In this document: one piece after another, positions 25,825 to 35,502 of the stretch
Numbering within the stretch: position 1 is the stretch's first letter
Layout: every line of letters starts with the position of its first letter
Assembly (NCBI GenBank): GCA_017480185.1
Contig: JAFVBC010000008.1
Span: 50,889-114,888, forward strand
Reading direction: 5' to 3'
Source: Bacteroidales bacterium
GTDB taxonomy: Bacteria; Bacteroidota; Bacteroidia; Bacteroidales; P3
Length of the DNA stretch: 64,000 nt
Program-made: the position numbers and the translations under genes
The notes under the pieces: model-generated
What the model saw: the letters and a program-made list of their open reading frames with translations, nothing else
Database searches by the model: none
Told to the model about the DNA's origin: nothing

Positions 25825-28800
25825 ATGAAAACGAAAGTCAGTCCGATTACCATCGTATCGATGTTATTCGCCTTGGTATCAGTGTCTTTTGCAGATATAG
25901 CCAACGCCCAGTGGTCTCAGCAACAAGCATGCCCGGGCTGGAATAACCCAACCAGTTTTAATACGGGAAGTAGTACGTGTTACTATACAGGTCAGAGCGG
26001 ACAACGTGTATCCGCCACACCTAATGTGCACACGCAGGTTACGGGTGCCAGTTGGAATGGCGACACATACAATACTGCGGTTAGGTTGTCCAACGCAACA
26101 GGTTCGAGTATGTACCCGTATGGTAATGAGGGGCACAAAGATCCTCTTAAATTGTTTGCTATTATTGACAGTTCGTACACCTGCACATCGGCCCCCAGTG
26201 GCGTTCCTATTGTGCCTGGCTACGACTTCAATACGTTAAATCACTTACCTTTCGTACCCACGCAGTTCAATACTACTGATTTGGGAGTTTACAACACCAA
26301 ACTAATTCGTAGCATACGCATTGGCGATTGTTATGCAGGTAGCACTACTCCTCCAACATCTGCTTGTGCATTGCAATACAACATGAAAGTGATGCCAGAA
26401 AATGCTATGCTGTACATATACTACTCTATTGTTGTGCAGAATCCAAGCCATGGCGTATCTGGAAACCCAGAGTTTGTGATACGTGTCATGAAGGCAAATA
26501 GCACTGGTACCACGTGGTCGCAGATGAGCGACACTCTTGCTTACTATGTGTCAAGCACACCGTCGACCGCCCCAGGCGATGGTCTTGTGACATTTGAACC
26601 AAGTTTTGATAGTAATGGATGGCATAACGTGACAGTTGGAGGTTCGGCAGTTACCTCGTCGCGTGCTGGTTCGGTTAACTATAAGGACTGGGTTAAGGTG
26701 GGAATCAACCTCAATAACTACCTGTTTGAGAACGTTAGGGTGGAAATAATCATGATGGACTGCTCTGCGCAGTATCACTTTGGATATGCCTATATCTGCG
26801 GCGAATGTCGTCCTATGCAGATTGAGACATCGGGTTGTGCCGCTGGTCAGGGTACCACTGTTACACGACTCTCGGCTCCGCGAGGAATGCTCTCGTATGT
26901 ATGGTATGCTTCCAACTGGGGTGTTGCAGACCCGACAAATACGGTTGAGCCGGGTGGTAGCAATAGCCATTTCACTTTCCGCCGTTTGACTCCACTTGAT
27001 GGTCGTGAAGATCCCTATTCAGAGTATTCCGTACAGGCCAACGACTTTAAGGTGACTCGAACCAGAAATGTCGCGGGCGATTCGATAACTATAGATAGTA
27101 TAGGAAATCTACAGACGTTCCGTTGCGACATGACTTCAGCTATGAATCCTGCATTGCCTTTTAAGTCATCTCTCTATGTTAACGTGCAAAACACCAAGCC
27201 AACGATGCTGATAGATACCATTTATACCTGCGATGGTAAGGTGAAGCTCGCCAACTTGAGTTATGTGCCTGGTGATGAAACGGGACTTATGGTTGACAGC
27301 CTTACTGAGTGGCGTTTCTTTGGCAATACGGGTGGTGTTGGAGTACCAGATAGTATGCTTGTCGGAGATTCGGTTGTATTCAATGCTCCAAACTCGACAG
27401 CTCGGTCGGTGCTTGTGCGTTCAATTACGACGGACCAGACCTGCTATGCTGAAGGCTTGTATGTTTTGCATCCACTTGAGAACCCGCGTCCGCGCATTGC
27501 TATCAGTAACCGTGTTCTTTGTGATGCCGACCAAACTACCCTTACAGACCAAAGTACCGATGCAACATATCGTGTGTGGCGATTCTTGGCAGGTAGCACA
27601 TACGACTCGACCAGTGGAAGATATATCCATACAGACACTCTTGATGGCTGGTATACAAATAATCGACAGGTTGTAAGGTCGTTCACCCACTCGATAGAGC
27701 CGATAGAGCTTGAAACACGTAATGGTCTTTACGAGTTGCATAATAATCAACAAGACACGGTATGGTGTAGTGCCATTGCACGCGATACTGTAGCTGTGTT
27801 TGTTCACCCGAACCTTGAGGTTACAGGAGACACGATTGTGTGTCGAGGTACCAAGACCAATGCTCATGTTCGTGCTATAGGTGTTGATAGTTGTAACTTT
27901 GTGTGGTCAACACGTTTGGGTGTTGTGACTGGCGGATTGCCTTCTGGCGATAGCCTCGCAGTTGAACCCTATTCCGATACCAGTACTTACTTTGTACGCG
28001 TTACCAGTCCGCAGGGGTGTGTAGCATGGGATAGTATACGAGCCTATTTGGTACGCCCTGCCTTGACAATCAATCCTGGCGATGGTAGGATATGCCCGGG
28101 GTCGGTTGCTGTGCTGAAAGGATTAAATGCAAGTGGCTATACCTGGACGTCAACTCCTTATGATCCAAGCCTTGTTGGTCAAGAATCGCAGTCAGAGGTG
28201 CGTGTATCTCCATCGCAGAATACAACATATTATATGGTTGGTCATGGCTCGAATGGTTGTGAGGCTGCTCCTCTGAATACAAGAGTTACTATCGTTCCGC
28301 TACCGGTTCCGACAGTAAGTTTGTCTCCAGATTTTGTTGATAACGATGACCCGACAGTAACGCTACGCGACGTATCGCCTTACGGAGTATCTTCGATGTG
28401 GCTATTCAATAATAGTGAACAGGTAACGGGGCGTGAAGTCGTTCATACGTTTGAGGAGTCAATGGGACAAGATTCCGTTTATGTTGTCCTTACATCCTAC
28501 AACGAACTAAACTGCCCGAATGATACCACTATCGCCATACCAGTTAAATTGTTCACCACTTGGTTCCCCAATGCTTTTACACCAGGTAGTGAGGATGAAA
28601 ATGCCTACTTTAAGTTGTATTCCATCAATCAGTATGAGAATTTCCACATCTATATCTATAACCGCCGAGGTGAGTTGATGTTCGAATCGGAAGATCCTGG
28701 CTTTAAGTGGGATGGTACACATAATGGTGAGAAATGCCCACAAGGTAGCTATGCCTACGTATGTTCGTTCCGTAAACCAGGCACATCCAATTTGCGTAAG

Positions 28801-28830
28801 ATGCATGGTAGCATAACATTGATTAGATAG
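25825..28830 (+). CDS. Secreted cell-surface protein with T9SS type B sorting domain
   Basis: A 1001-residue exported protein. It has a signal peptide (residues 1 to about 28, ending ANAQ), a long region rich in Ser/Thr/Tyr with paired cysteines and Ig/PKD-like beta segments, and a C-terminal gliding-motility/CHU_C-type domain of about 90 residues: WFPNAFTPGSEDENAYF, then IYIYNRRGELMFES, FKWDGTHNGEKCPQGSYAYV. That C-terminal pattern is the type B T9SS signal, which usually leads to surface attachment or release via PorU-like sortase. No enzyme motif was seen; it may be adhesive. recQ follows after 2 bases. Confidence 0.88.
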   Translation: MKTKVSPITIVSMLFALVSVSFADIANAQWSQQQACPGWNNPTSFNTGSSTCYYTGQSGQRVSATPNVHTQVTGASWNGDTYNTAVRLSNATGSSMYPYGNEGHKDPLKLFAIIDSSYTCTSAPSGVPIVPGYDFNTLNHLPFVPTQFNTTDLGVYNTKLIRSIRIGDCYAGSTTPPTSACALQYNMKVMPENAMLYIYYSIVVQNPSHGVSGNPEFVIRVMKANSTGTTWSQMSDTLAYYVSSTPSTAPGDGLVTFEPSFDSNGWHNVTVGGSAVTSSRAGSVNYKDWVKVGINLNNYLFENVRVEIIMMDCSAQYHFGYAYICGECRPMQIETSGCAAGQGTTVTRLSAPRGMLSYVWYASNWGVADPTNTVEPGGSNSHFTFRRLTPLDGREDPYSEYSVQANDFKVTRTRNVAGDSITIDSIGNLQTFRCDMTSAMNPALPFKSSLYVNVQNTKPTMLIDTIYTCDGKVKLANLSYVPGDETGLMVDSLTEWRFFGNTGGVGVPDSMLVGDSVVFNAPNSTARSVLVRSITTDQTCYAEGLYVLHPLENPRPRIAISNRVLCDADQTTLTDQSTDATYRVWRFLAGSTYDSTSGRYIHTDTLDGWYTNNRQVVRSFTHSIEPIELETRNGLYELHNNQQDTVWCSAIARDTVAVFVHPNLEVTGDTIVCRGTKTNAHVRAIGVDSCNFVWSTRLGVVTGGLPSGDSLAVEPYSDTSTYFVRVTSPQGCVAWDSIRAYLVRPALTINPGDGRICPGSVAVLKGLNASGYTWTSTPYDPSLVGQESQSEVRVSPSQNTTYYMVGHGSNGCEAAPLNTRVTIVPLPVPTVSLSPDFVDNDDPTVTLRDVSPYGVSSMWLFNNSEQVTGREVVHTFEESMGQDSVYVVLTSYNELNCPNDTTIAIPVKLFTTWFPNAFTPGSEDENAYFKLYSINQYENFHIYIYNRRGELMFESEDPGFKWDGTHNGEKCPQGSYAYVCSFRKPGTSNLRKMHGSITLIR

Positions 28831-28832
28831 AG

Positions 28833-30731
28833 ATGCACGATAAGGTATCCCTACTTAAGAAATATTGGGGATATGACAATTTTCGCCCTCTTCAAGAAGA
28901 GATCATAGATTCCATTCTACGTGGCGATGACACACTTGCCCTCTTACCAACAGGTGGGGGCAAGTCTCTTTGTTACCAGTTAACGGCATTGATAAAGGAG
29001 GGTATTTGCTTGGTTGTTTCGCCTTTGGTTGCACTCATGAAGGACCAGGTACAGCAGCTAAACAATAGGAATATCAAGGCTGCATGTCTGGTGTCGAGCA
29101 TGAATGCAAACGAAGTTGGTGTGGTGTATAATCACTGTGCCAACAATGCACTGAAACTGCTCTATGTATCGCCAGAACGGCTACAGCAAAGATCTTTTAT
29201 AAGTAGGTTAAAAGGCATGAACTTGTCGCTTATCGCTGTAGACGAGGCTCATTGTGTGTCGCAATGGGGTTATGACTTTCGTCCGACCTACTTAAAGATC
29301 GCTGGCATAAGAGCTCTTTTCCCCAAAGTTCCCCTTTTAGCCCTGACGGCTACTGCCACTCAATCCGTATTAGACGATATAAAGGAGAAACTCTTGATGC
29401 GGCGTTGCTGCGTGTTTTGTGGTAGTTTTTTTCGAAGCAACATAGCCTATTCTGTAGTTTTTGAGCAGAATAAGTCTCAATGTATGCTTAATGTTGTCCG
29501 CTTAAACGATGGCACGGGCATTATATACGTTCGCAACCGAAGACAAACACAAGAGTATGCCGACATTCTACAAACAATAGGAGTAAAAGCCCTTGCCTAC
29601 CATGCAGGCCTTGATGCAAAGGAGCGCGACCGTAGGCAGCAACGTTGGATGACCAATGAAGTGCGAGTAATGGTAGCAACGAATGCTTTTGGAATGGGAA
29701 TTGATAAGTCCGATGTTAGATGGGTTCTGCACATGGGTATTCCAGATTCGATTGAGGCATATTTTCAAGAGTCTGGACGTTGTGGTCGCGATGGGCTACC
29801 ATCAAAAGCCATTTTAGTTTACGACGATGCCGATGTGGAAAGGCTTCTCAAAAGTCATGAACAGTCGTTCCCACCGCCATCTACGATTCGTAGAGTGTAT
29901 GCCGCCATTGGCAATGTATGTCGTGTACCAATAGGCAGTGGCGAAGGCATGTCGTTCGACTTCGATATTTCCAATCTGGCTTACAACTATGCTCTTAATA
30001 TCAACGAAGTATACAGTTCATGTCTCTTCCTTGAAAAGGAAGGATTATTGTCGTTTCCCTCAATAGAACAGTCTACGTCAACATTGCAGATAATTGCGAA
30101 TAGAAACGACGTTTATCGTTTTCAAGTGGAAAACTACCGTTATGGCGACTTGTTACAAATAGTTACACGCCTCTATGGAGGAATCTATACACAACGTGCC
30201 AACATTGACGAGCAACGTATTGCTTGCAGTAGTTTTTTCGATGCTAAGGAGGTTTCTCAAATGCTATCGCAGTTACACGCCATGAAAATAGTTGAATACG
30301 TGCCACGCAAGACAAAACCACAGGTGGTGTTTACAATGGCGAGAATACCAGAAAGCAATATCATCTTGCATGAAAGCAATTACCAACAGTTGAAAGACTG
30401 GGCAATGAGACGTATACAGGCAATGCTGACGTATGTAAAGAATTGTACGGAATGCCGACAAACGCAACTACTACGCTACTTCAACGAAAATATGAGTAGT
30501 GAATGTGGTGTGTGTGATATTTGCACTCGACCAAAAGATGAACGTGCATTGCGACAAGAGATAGAGGAGACTATTCTTCGGTTGGTAGATGGTAAGTCGT
30601 GGAGAGCAGGTGATTTGCTCGGACATCTTGACCTTCTTGGCTATTCCAACATAGATGATATCCTTGAAGATATGATGGACCGAGGGCTCTTAAGGCTTGA
30701 CAGTAATTTATATGTCGGCAAAGGCAGATAG
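28833..30731 (+). CDS. recQ: ATP-dependent DNA helicase RecQ
   Basis: 3'-5' DNA helicase of recombination and repair, 632 residues. Motif 0 is YWGYDNFRPLQEEII, Walker A GGGKSLCYQ, Walker B DEAHCVSQWGYDFRP, motif III LALTATAT, and motif VI QESGRCGRDG. A RecQ zinc-binding segment follows, with cysteines in CTECRQTQLLRYF and CGVCDIC, then a winged-helix-like end. No HRDC domain is evident, as in the short Bacteroidales form. Its last 24 bases overlap the 3' end of the convergent maf gene. Confidence 0.95.
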   Translation: MHDKVSLLKKYWGYDNFRPLQEEIIDSILRGDDTLALLPTGGGKSLCYQLTALIKEGICLVVSPLVALMKDQVQQLNNRNIKAACLVSSMNANEVGVVYNHCANNALKLLYVSPERLQQRSFISRLKGMNLSLIAVDEAHCVSQWGYDFRPTYLKIAGIRALFPKVPLLALTATATQSVLDDIKEKLLMRRCCVFCGSFFRSNIAYSVVFEQNKSQCMLNVVRLNDGTGIIYVRNRRQTQEYADILQTIGVKALAYHAGLDAKERDRRQQRWMTNEVRVMVATNAFGMGIDKSDVRWVLHMGIPDSIEAYFQESGRCGRDGLPSKAILVYDDADVERLLKSHEQSFPPPSTIRRVYAAIGNVCRVPIGSGEGMSFDFDISNLAYNYALNINEVYSSCLFLEKEGLLSFPSIEQSTSTLQIIANRNDVYRFQVENYRYGDLLQIVTRLYGGIYTQRANIDEQRIACSSFFDAKEVSQMLSQLHAMKIVEYVPRKTKPQVVFTMARIPESNIILHESNYQQLKDWAMRRIQAMLTYVKNCTECRQTQLLRYFNENMSSECGVCDICTRPKDERALRQEIEETILRLVDGKSWRAGDLLGHLDLLGYSNIDDILEDMMDRGLLRLDSNLYVGKGR

Positions 30732-31277
30732 TTCCCTGTACAATCGGGCCACGGGCAATCCCATAACATTATAGTAGCATCCTTCGATGCGTTCAATGCC
30801 AATCATACCTATTTTATCTTGAATTCCGTATGCTCCAGCACGGTCAAAAGGCTTGCAAAGGTCAACGTATTCTATAATGTCTTTCTTTTTTAGGGAAGTA
30901 AAAAACACATCAGTCTTTTCTGTGAACGATGACATTCTATTTGGGGTTACCAAACAAACTCCAGTATACACCGTGTGTTTCCTTCCCGACAGATGCTCCA
31001 ATATCCTTATCGCATCTTCTCTGTCTTTGGGTTTACCTATCACTTTGTTATCCACCACAACAACCGTATCGGCTGTAACAAGGACTTCATCTGCATCTAA
31101 TGTCGACACATCAAATGCTGTTGCTTTTTTATTGGCAATATTTTCGGCAGTGTCCTCAATGCGCCATGTTTTTTCAATGGCCTCGTCAACATCAATTTTT
31201 GCCAGCCTTACGTCGAGCCCTAATGTGGATATAAGTTGTCGCCTACGCGGCGATTGTGATGCGAGCACCAATCTCAT
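30708..31277 (-). CDS. maf: Maf-family nucleoside triphosphate pyrophosphatase
   Basis: A house-cleaning enzyme that hydrolyses dTTP/UTP or modified nucleotides to the monophosphate, preventing their incorporation. The 189 residues open with the Maf motif ASQSPRRRQL and include VTADTVVVVDNKVIGKP and HTVYTGVCLV-type motifs, with the catalytic aspartates. ATG start overlaps the stop of the MORN-like gene upstream (ATGA). Last gene of the glycogen-synthase-like/DUF4270/MORN/maf unit. Confidence 0.94.
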   Translation of the reverse strand: MRLVLASQSPRRRQLISTLGLDVRLAKIDVDEAIEKTWRIEDTAENIANKKATAFDVSTLDADEVLVTADTVVVVDNKVIGKPKDREDAIRILEHLSGRKHTVYTGVCLVTPNRMSSFTEKTDVFFTSLKKKDIIEYVDLCKPFDRAGAYGIQDKIGMIGIERIEGCYYNVMGLPVARLYRELSAFADI

Positions 31278-32419
31278 TTCACCTGTACGTCGTTGCTAAA
31301 CTTGGCTTTGTATACGGCTTTGCCTCCGTCATACCATGTCCATTTCCCCTCTTTCTTACCGTCGGCAAATGCACCTTGCTCTACCAATCCGCCAGCCTCG
31401 TCGTAGCGTTCGTATTTCCCATCAAGTACTCCGAGCGAGAAATTCTGGCGTAACTGTAGTTTCCCGTTAGGATAGTAGCGCACCTCTTCGCCGTTCTTTT
31501 CGTCATCGGCATAGTGTATGATATATCTCGTGGTGCCATCGTCGTACACCCCTTTCCATTCGCCTTCTTTCAAGCCATTTCTGAAAGTGCCAGTATAGTC
31601 AACCTTACCGTCTTCATACCAAGCCGTCCATAGGCCACTTTCCTTGCCGTTTACGTATTCGCCTTCGTGTAGGCGAGCTCCGCTTTCGTACCAAGTGGTC
31701 CATTTGCCATGTTGCACACCGTTACGATACGGCCCTTCACGCCATTTTTCACCAGTTTCGTAGTAGTAGGTCCACAGACCTATTTCCTTTCCTTTAGCAA
31801 ACGTGCCTTTAACGCCCAAACGACCAGTGGTGTGCCAATAGAACGTCCACTCACCATCTTGAGTACCGTCAATCAGCAAGCCCTCCATGTCCTTGCTCCC
31901 GTTTTCCTGCCACCATTCTGCTTTGCCTTGTAACTGATTATTTTTATACTGTCCTTTGAACTTTATCTGCCCATTTGAGTACCACTCTGTCGTTTCTCCT
32001 TCGCGACTACCATTGACATAGGTAAGCACCACATGTTGCTGGCCATTATGGTGCCACGAACGGTATAGACCGTTGCGACGACCATTTACCACTTGCACTT
32101 CACTCTGAAGATCTCCATTTCTGAACCAACTGCGATCAGTACCATTGCTATGACATTCTTCAGCCATCCGACTGCCATCTTCGTAGTACATGGTCCACGT
32201 GCCTGTTTTTCGTCCATTCTCGTAAGCGCCTTCTTGCGATACTCGTCCGTTGGCGTGCCACCACGTCCATTGTCCCGTGCGTCGTCCGTCGTCGGTCATT
32301 GCGCCCGACACTGCTGGTTGGTTCGTCCCAGGATGGTTCTTGCTATATGGTTGTTGGGCAGTAAGGATATTGCTGACAACACTTGTGGCCAACAGGAAGA
32401 TAATGGTTGTTTTCTTCAT
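31274..32419 (-). CDS. Secreted MORN_2/YwqK-type repeat protein
   Basis: A 381-residue protein with an N-terminal signal peptide (ending about residue 21, LTAQQ) and then some 14 tandem repeats of about 22 residues of the form G.W..WY.nGr...eg.y.nG, the MORN_2/YwqK pattern. The repeats form an extended beta sheet. It is often annotated as a YwqK-family antitoxin by homology, but here there is no toxin partner, so a role as an outer-membrane or periplasmic scaffold is more likely. It lies between DUF4270 (17 bases upstream) and maf (overlap). Confidence 0.85.
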   Translation of the reverse strand: MKKTTIIFLLATSVVSNILTAQQPYSKNHPGTNQPAVSGAMTDDGRRTGQWTWWHANGRVSQEGAYENGRKTGTWTMYYEDGSRMAEECHSNGTDRSWFRNGDLQSEVQVVNGRRNGLYRSWHHNGQQHVVLTYVNGSREGETTEWYSNGQIKFKGQYKNNQLQGKAEWWQENGSKDMEGLLIDGTQDGEWTFYWHTTGRLGVKGTFAKGKEIGLWTYYYETGEKWREGPYRNGVQHGKWTTWYESGARLHEGEYVNGKESGLWTAWYEDGKVDYTGTFRNGLKEGEWKGVYDDGTTRYIIHYADDEKNGEEVRYYPNGKLQLRQNFSLGVLDGKYERYDEAGGLVEQGAFADGKKEGKWTWYDGGKAVYKAKFSNDVQVK

Positions 32420-32436
32420 GGTGAGGAGATGGTTTT

Positions 32437-33678
32437 TTATTCGCTGTATACAAATACTATTTTTGGAGCATCGGTTGATGCGTATCCTTGTAGCACCGTC
32501 CGACGAGCATCGTATCGGCGCGAGTTTATGGTAAGCAGTGTGCCGTTGTCGTAGCCATTGCGCAACAGTCCTTGCACATGTTGTGTTACGCGCAACCGAT
32601 AACGTCCATTGGTGCAGTGTCCGTCATAGCCGTCGTAGGTGTAGAGGTCGGTCAGATCGTGGATGTATGTGTCGGCGCTTCCAGGTCTGCGTTGCAAGGC
32701 TATTATTTGGTCGGGTACATTGGTTGCACTGGCATCGTTGAGGGGTAGCAACATCTCGGCATAGTGTATTACTGCACGAGGGTGCTGGGCAGCAAAACGT
32801 TGAATGTCGCGATTGAAGCTAACCACTGCATTATATCCGCCCATAGGCTCAAGCATTAGCATGGTAGCTCCATCTATGTTGGTTGTGCCACCAGCCACGC
32901 TGCCACTATAATCGTGGTTAAAGGTCGAGAAGTGTTTTACTTCGTCGTTGATGTTAAACACGTAGGCACTTGTCGTGGTGTCTGTTCCGTATCGGTAGTA
33001 CACCGTCAGGCAGGTCTTAACAGCCGAAAGATTGATTGCCAGTATGGCATCGCCAGCATCGCCCTCAAGCCTCACGTTCAGACCTTTGGTTATTTCTGTA
33101 AACTGCTCTGCATCGGCCGATTGAGCAAGCACATTGTGGATATTGGGGCGCAGACGTAGTCGTACCACCGTGTCGGTTGCCGAGCATCTTATTGTGCTGT
33201 CGTAGAAACACTGGCTGGTGTTTACTGGCACACAACTATAGGCGTAGTAGTTGCTGTCGGCATGCAACGGACTATCCAGTTGATTGATGACAAAGTGCAG
33301 GTTGTAGTTGCTGTCGGCGTTGGGGAATAGTCTGTGGTTGACTATTGTCATTATGGCTGAGTCTATGGTAACCGTGTCAAAGTTGATTGACCGACGCGAT
33401 GTTTGCAGCGCAATTTGTGTGTACCATTCGGCGCTCACCTTACCATATTGTGCGTCGGTGTAGTTGCCTATGGCTGCATAGGTGTAGCCCGATGTCAGTA
33501 TTGAGTCGTCGCGCAGGCTGTATGCTGTGTCGGCTCTCAACGTGTCGCATTTTCCGTTGTAAAGGGTCATCGAGTCAATCAGACTCACTCCCAACGAGTT
33601 TTCGTCGTCGGTGCAGGCCGCCATCATGGCCACTATGGCCACCAGTGTCAAAGTGCGCAGAGTGTGTCGATGTGTCAT
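32437..33678 (-). CDS. DUF4270 lipoprotein
   Basis: A 413-residue lipoprotein. The signal peptide ends with the lipobox MAAC (Cys at about residue 22), followed by TDDENSLGVSLIDS, which with the later FDTVTIDSAIMTI and ALQRRPGSADTYIHDLTDLY blocks matches DUF4270 of Bacteroidota. Probably outer-membrane anchored; function unknown. It sits 28 bases after the glycogen-synthase-like gene, a neighbour I recall as common in Bacteroidales. Confidence 0.82.
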   Translation of the reverse strand: MTHRHTLRTLTLVAIVAMMAACTDDENSLGVSLIDSMTLYNGKCDTLRADTAYSLRDDSILTSGYTYAAIGNYTDAQYGKVSAEWYTQIALQTSRRSINFDTVTIDSAIMTIVNHRLFPNADSNYNLHFVINQLDSPLHADSNYYAYSCVPVNTSQCFYDSTIRCSATDTVVRLRLRPNIHNVLAQSADAEQFTEITKGLNVRLEGDAGDAILAINLSAVKTCLTVYYRYGTDTTTSAYVFNINDEVKHFSTFNHDYSGSVAGGTTNIDGATMLMLEPMGGYNAVVSFNRDIQRFAAQHPRAVIHYAEMLLPLNDASATNVPDQIIALQRRPGSADTYIHDLTDLYTYDGYDGHCTNGRYRLRVTQHVQGLLRNGYDNGTLLTINSRRYDARRTVLQGYASTDAPKIVFVYSE

Positions 33679-33706
33679 AGGGCAAATGCTTTGTGTATAG
33701 GATTGG

Positions 33707-34525
33707 TTAGTTGATTTTACCCATCACGGTTTCAAACATCTTGTTTGTGTTGGCAAAAAACTCGGCCCTGTCGTCTACATATTCCACCAAGTTCTTCTTG
33801 CTTTCTTTGGCAAATTCAATCAACTCGGGGTCAACATTTGGTGCACCCACTATCACTCCTTGCGAGAACGATATGGCTGCTTTCATCAGGCCTTTGTAGC
33901 TTGTGTCGGCATACAATCGGAGGTCTTTTGCTGTGGCTTGGTCGGCCTTCATCTTGCGTGTAAGATCGCCATTCAACACTCCTTCATACTCGTTGCCAGT
34001 CAAGGTGATGACCAGTTTTGTGCCTTTGAAGAATTCATTTTCTTTGTTCAAACGACGCAGGTAGAACGGTATCATGGCGGTGAACCAACCGCTGAAGTTA
34101 ATTAGGTGAGGTTGCCATGCCAGCTTGCGCACTGCTTCAAGTGTGCCGCGACCGAAAAAGAGTATTCTTTCGTCAATGTCGTCGCCCATTGTGCCATCGG
34201 CTTCCATCACGCCTCCACGGTGCATAAAGTACTCCTCGTTGTCAATAAAGTACACCTGCATCCTGGCCGTGGGCACCGAGCCCACTTTTATTATCAACTG
34301 ATGATCGCAGTTGTTGACAATCAGGTTCATACCAGATAGACGTATCACCTCGTGCAACTGATGCCTACGGTCGCTCACGTTGCTATATTTGGGCATGAAA
34401 ACGCGTATCTCGCGTCCCATTTCTTGCAATTTTGATGGCAATTGTTTGCCCAATAGACTTTGTGGGGTTTCGGCGGTGAAAGGTGCAACTTCCTGATTAA
34501 CAAATAATATTCTCCCTTTTGCCAT
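33707..34525 (-). CDS. Glycogen/starch synthase-like protein, N-terminal GT5 domain only
   Basis: A 272-residue protein matching the N-terminal (acceptor-side) Rossmann domain of ADP-glucose-dependent glycogen synthase: RILFVNQEVAPFT, LPSKLQEMGREIRVFMPKYSN, VYFIDNEEYF and HLINFSGWFTAMIPFYLR. The catalytic C-terminal GT-B domain is missing, and the frame ends cleanly at a normal stop before DUF4270, so this is a natural short form, as known in Bacteroidales, rather than a break. Glycosyltransferase activity is therefore doubtful. A TAACTTTG box lies 28 bases upstream. Confidence 0.85.
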   Translation of the reverse strand: MAKGRILFVNQEVAPFTAETPQSLLGKQLPSKLQEMGREIRVFMPKYSNVSDRRHQLHEVIRLSGMNLIVNNCDHQLIIKVGSVPTARMQVYFIDNEEYFMHRGGVMEADGTMGDDIDERILFFGRGTLEAVRKLAWQPHLINFSGWFTAMIPFYLRRLNKENEFFKGTKLVITLTGNEYEGVLNGDLTRKMKADQATAKDLRLYADTSYKGLMKAAISFSQGVIVGAPNVDPELIEFAKESKKNLVEYVDDRAEFFANTNKMFETVMGKIN

Positions 34526-34553
34526 ACTCTATATATAATATTTCTCTTTGATG

Positions 34554-34561
34554 CAAAGTTA
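34554..34561 (-). promoter_or_regulatory. Promoter -7 box (TAACTTTG) for the GT5/DUF4270/MORN/maf operon
   Basis: Minus-strand TAACTTTG, 28 bases before the ATG at 34525. Confidence 0.65.
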
Positions 34562-34670
34562 CGAACTTTTTTTTCAATTATTCGATGTCTGAACACTATG
34601 GCAGCGACACTATGTCTTATCAAGAAAAACTGTTGATTTGCAAAAATGTAGGCACATGTAGAGTAGGTGC

Positions 34671-34724
34671 TAAAAGCCTGGCGCAGCTGCACCACCAGGG
34701 TGGTGCAGCTGCGCCAGACTTTTA
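34671..34724 (-). terminator. Long hairpin terminator after the outer-membrane barrel gene
   Basis: A 26-bp stem with one mismatch (TAAAAGCCTGGCGCAGCTGC... and its complement), very GC-rich centre and a 2-4 base loop, with T-runs on both strands. It lies 9 bases beyond the stop of the minus-strand gene at 34734. Confidence 0.8.
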
Positions 34725-34733
34725 ACGTGTAGG

Positions 34734-35480
34734 TTATAAAATTATACCCAATCGTAGGGCAAGTATAGAGGGGTTTATGTTGCCGTGTTTTTCACTCTCG
34801 GGGCTCCCGCTTTGTCGGCCATTCACTTCGGTTACGGTCTCTGATGCCAGTCTTGATGAGCCGCAAAGATAGTAGTCCAAACTCAACACATATTTCTTTT
34901 TGAAAACCATTCCTGCGCCAAAACGAAATGCAAACGAGGTCGAGGTTTCAAATGTGGTGGTCTCTTCTTGGTCGGAAGAACCCGTGTTTGAATAGATTAT
35001 AGCGGTGGTGAGTTTGCGAAAGTTGAGGCCAATGCCTGCCTCGCCATACAAGTCTATGTCGGTCGACACTCCCTTCTGATAGTTCAGACCTGCTGTAACT
35101 GGGATGTTGAAATACACTGGGGTGGAGACAGAAAATTCCTTGTAGGTGTTTTCGTTGGCCTCAACCATCTCGTCGAAATAGTCGTAGATGTCGGTGTTCA
35201 GACTGTTGAACATTACATCGGCGGCAAGAACAATGCCGAAGTCGGTAATGCCCATATCAAAACGATAGCTGCCACCAACAGATGCACCTAAACCTGCCCC
35301 ACCTTTGTTGCTTTTGTCTATTACGCCCCAGCGTAGCACGTTGTTGTTAAAATCGGCCATTGCATCGGCATATTTGCCTTGCGGAAATAGTGCTCCGGCG
35401 CGAATGGTCAGCTGCGCGTTAGTTGTTCCGATGGCGGCGACCATTGCTGCCACGGTTAAATAGAAAGCTTTCTTTTTCAT
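34734..35480 (-). CDS. Outer-membrane beta-barrel protein (porin-family-like)
   Basis: A 248-residue exported protein with a signal peptide (cleaved near TNAQ, residue 22) and alternating amphipathic strands ending in LALRLGIIL, a hydrophobic C-terminal strand typical of small OmpA/OprF-like barrels. GLNFRKLTTAI and FAFRFGAGMVFKKKYVLSLDYY are barrel-like strands. Ligand unknown. It is 22 bases downstream of a lipoprotein gene and probably co-transcribed with it. Confidence 0.78.
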   Translation of the reverse strand: MKKKAFYLTVAAMVAAIGTTNAQLTIRAGALFPQGKYADAMADFNNNVLRWGVIDKSNKGGAGLGASVGGSYRFDMGITDFGIVLAADVMFNSLNTDIYDYFDEMVEANENTYKEFSVSTPVYFNIPVTAGLNYQKGVSTDIDLYGEAGIGLNFRKLTTAIIYSNTGSSDQEETTTFETSTSFAFRFGAGMVFKKKYVLSLDYYLCGSSRLASETVTEVNGRQSGSPESEKHGNINPSILALRLGIIL

Positions 35481-35502
35481 GATCTATGTTTTCGTTTAGT
35501 TA

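Noticed and set aside
31274-32419. MORN/YwqK-like protein as half of a toxin-antitoxin system
   Set aside because: The YwqK 'antitoxin' label is a homology label; the protein has a signal peptide and there is no toxin gene beside it.
33707-34525. Glycogen-synthase-like gene considered as a truncated pseudogene
   Set aside because: The frame has its own promoter, a normal start and a clean stop directly before a co-transcribed gene; short forms are known in Bacteroidales.
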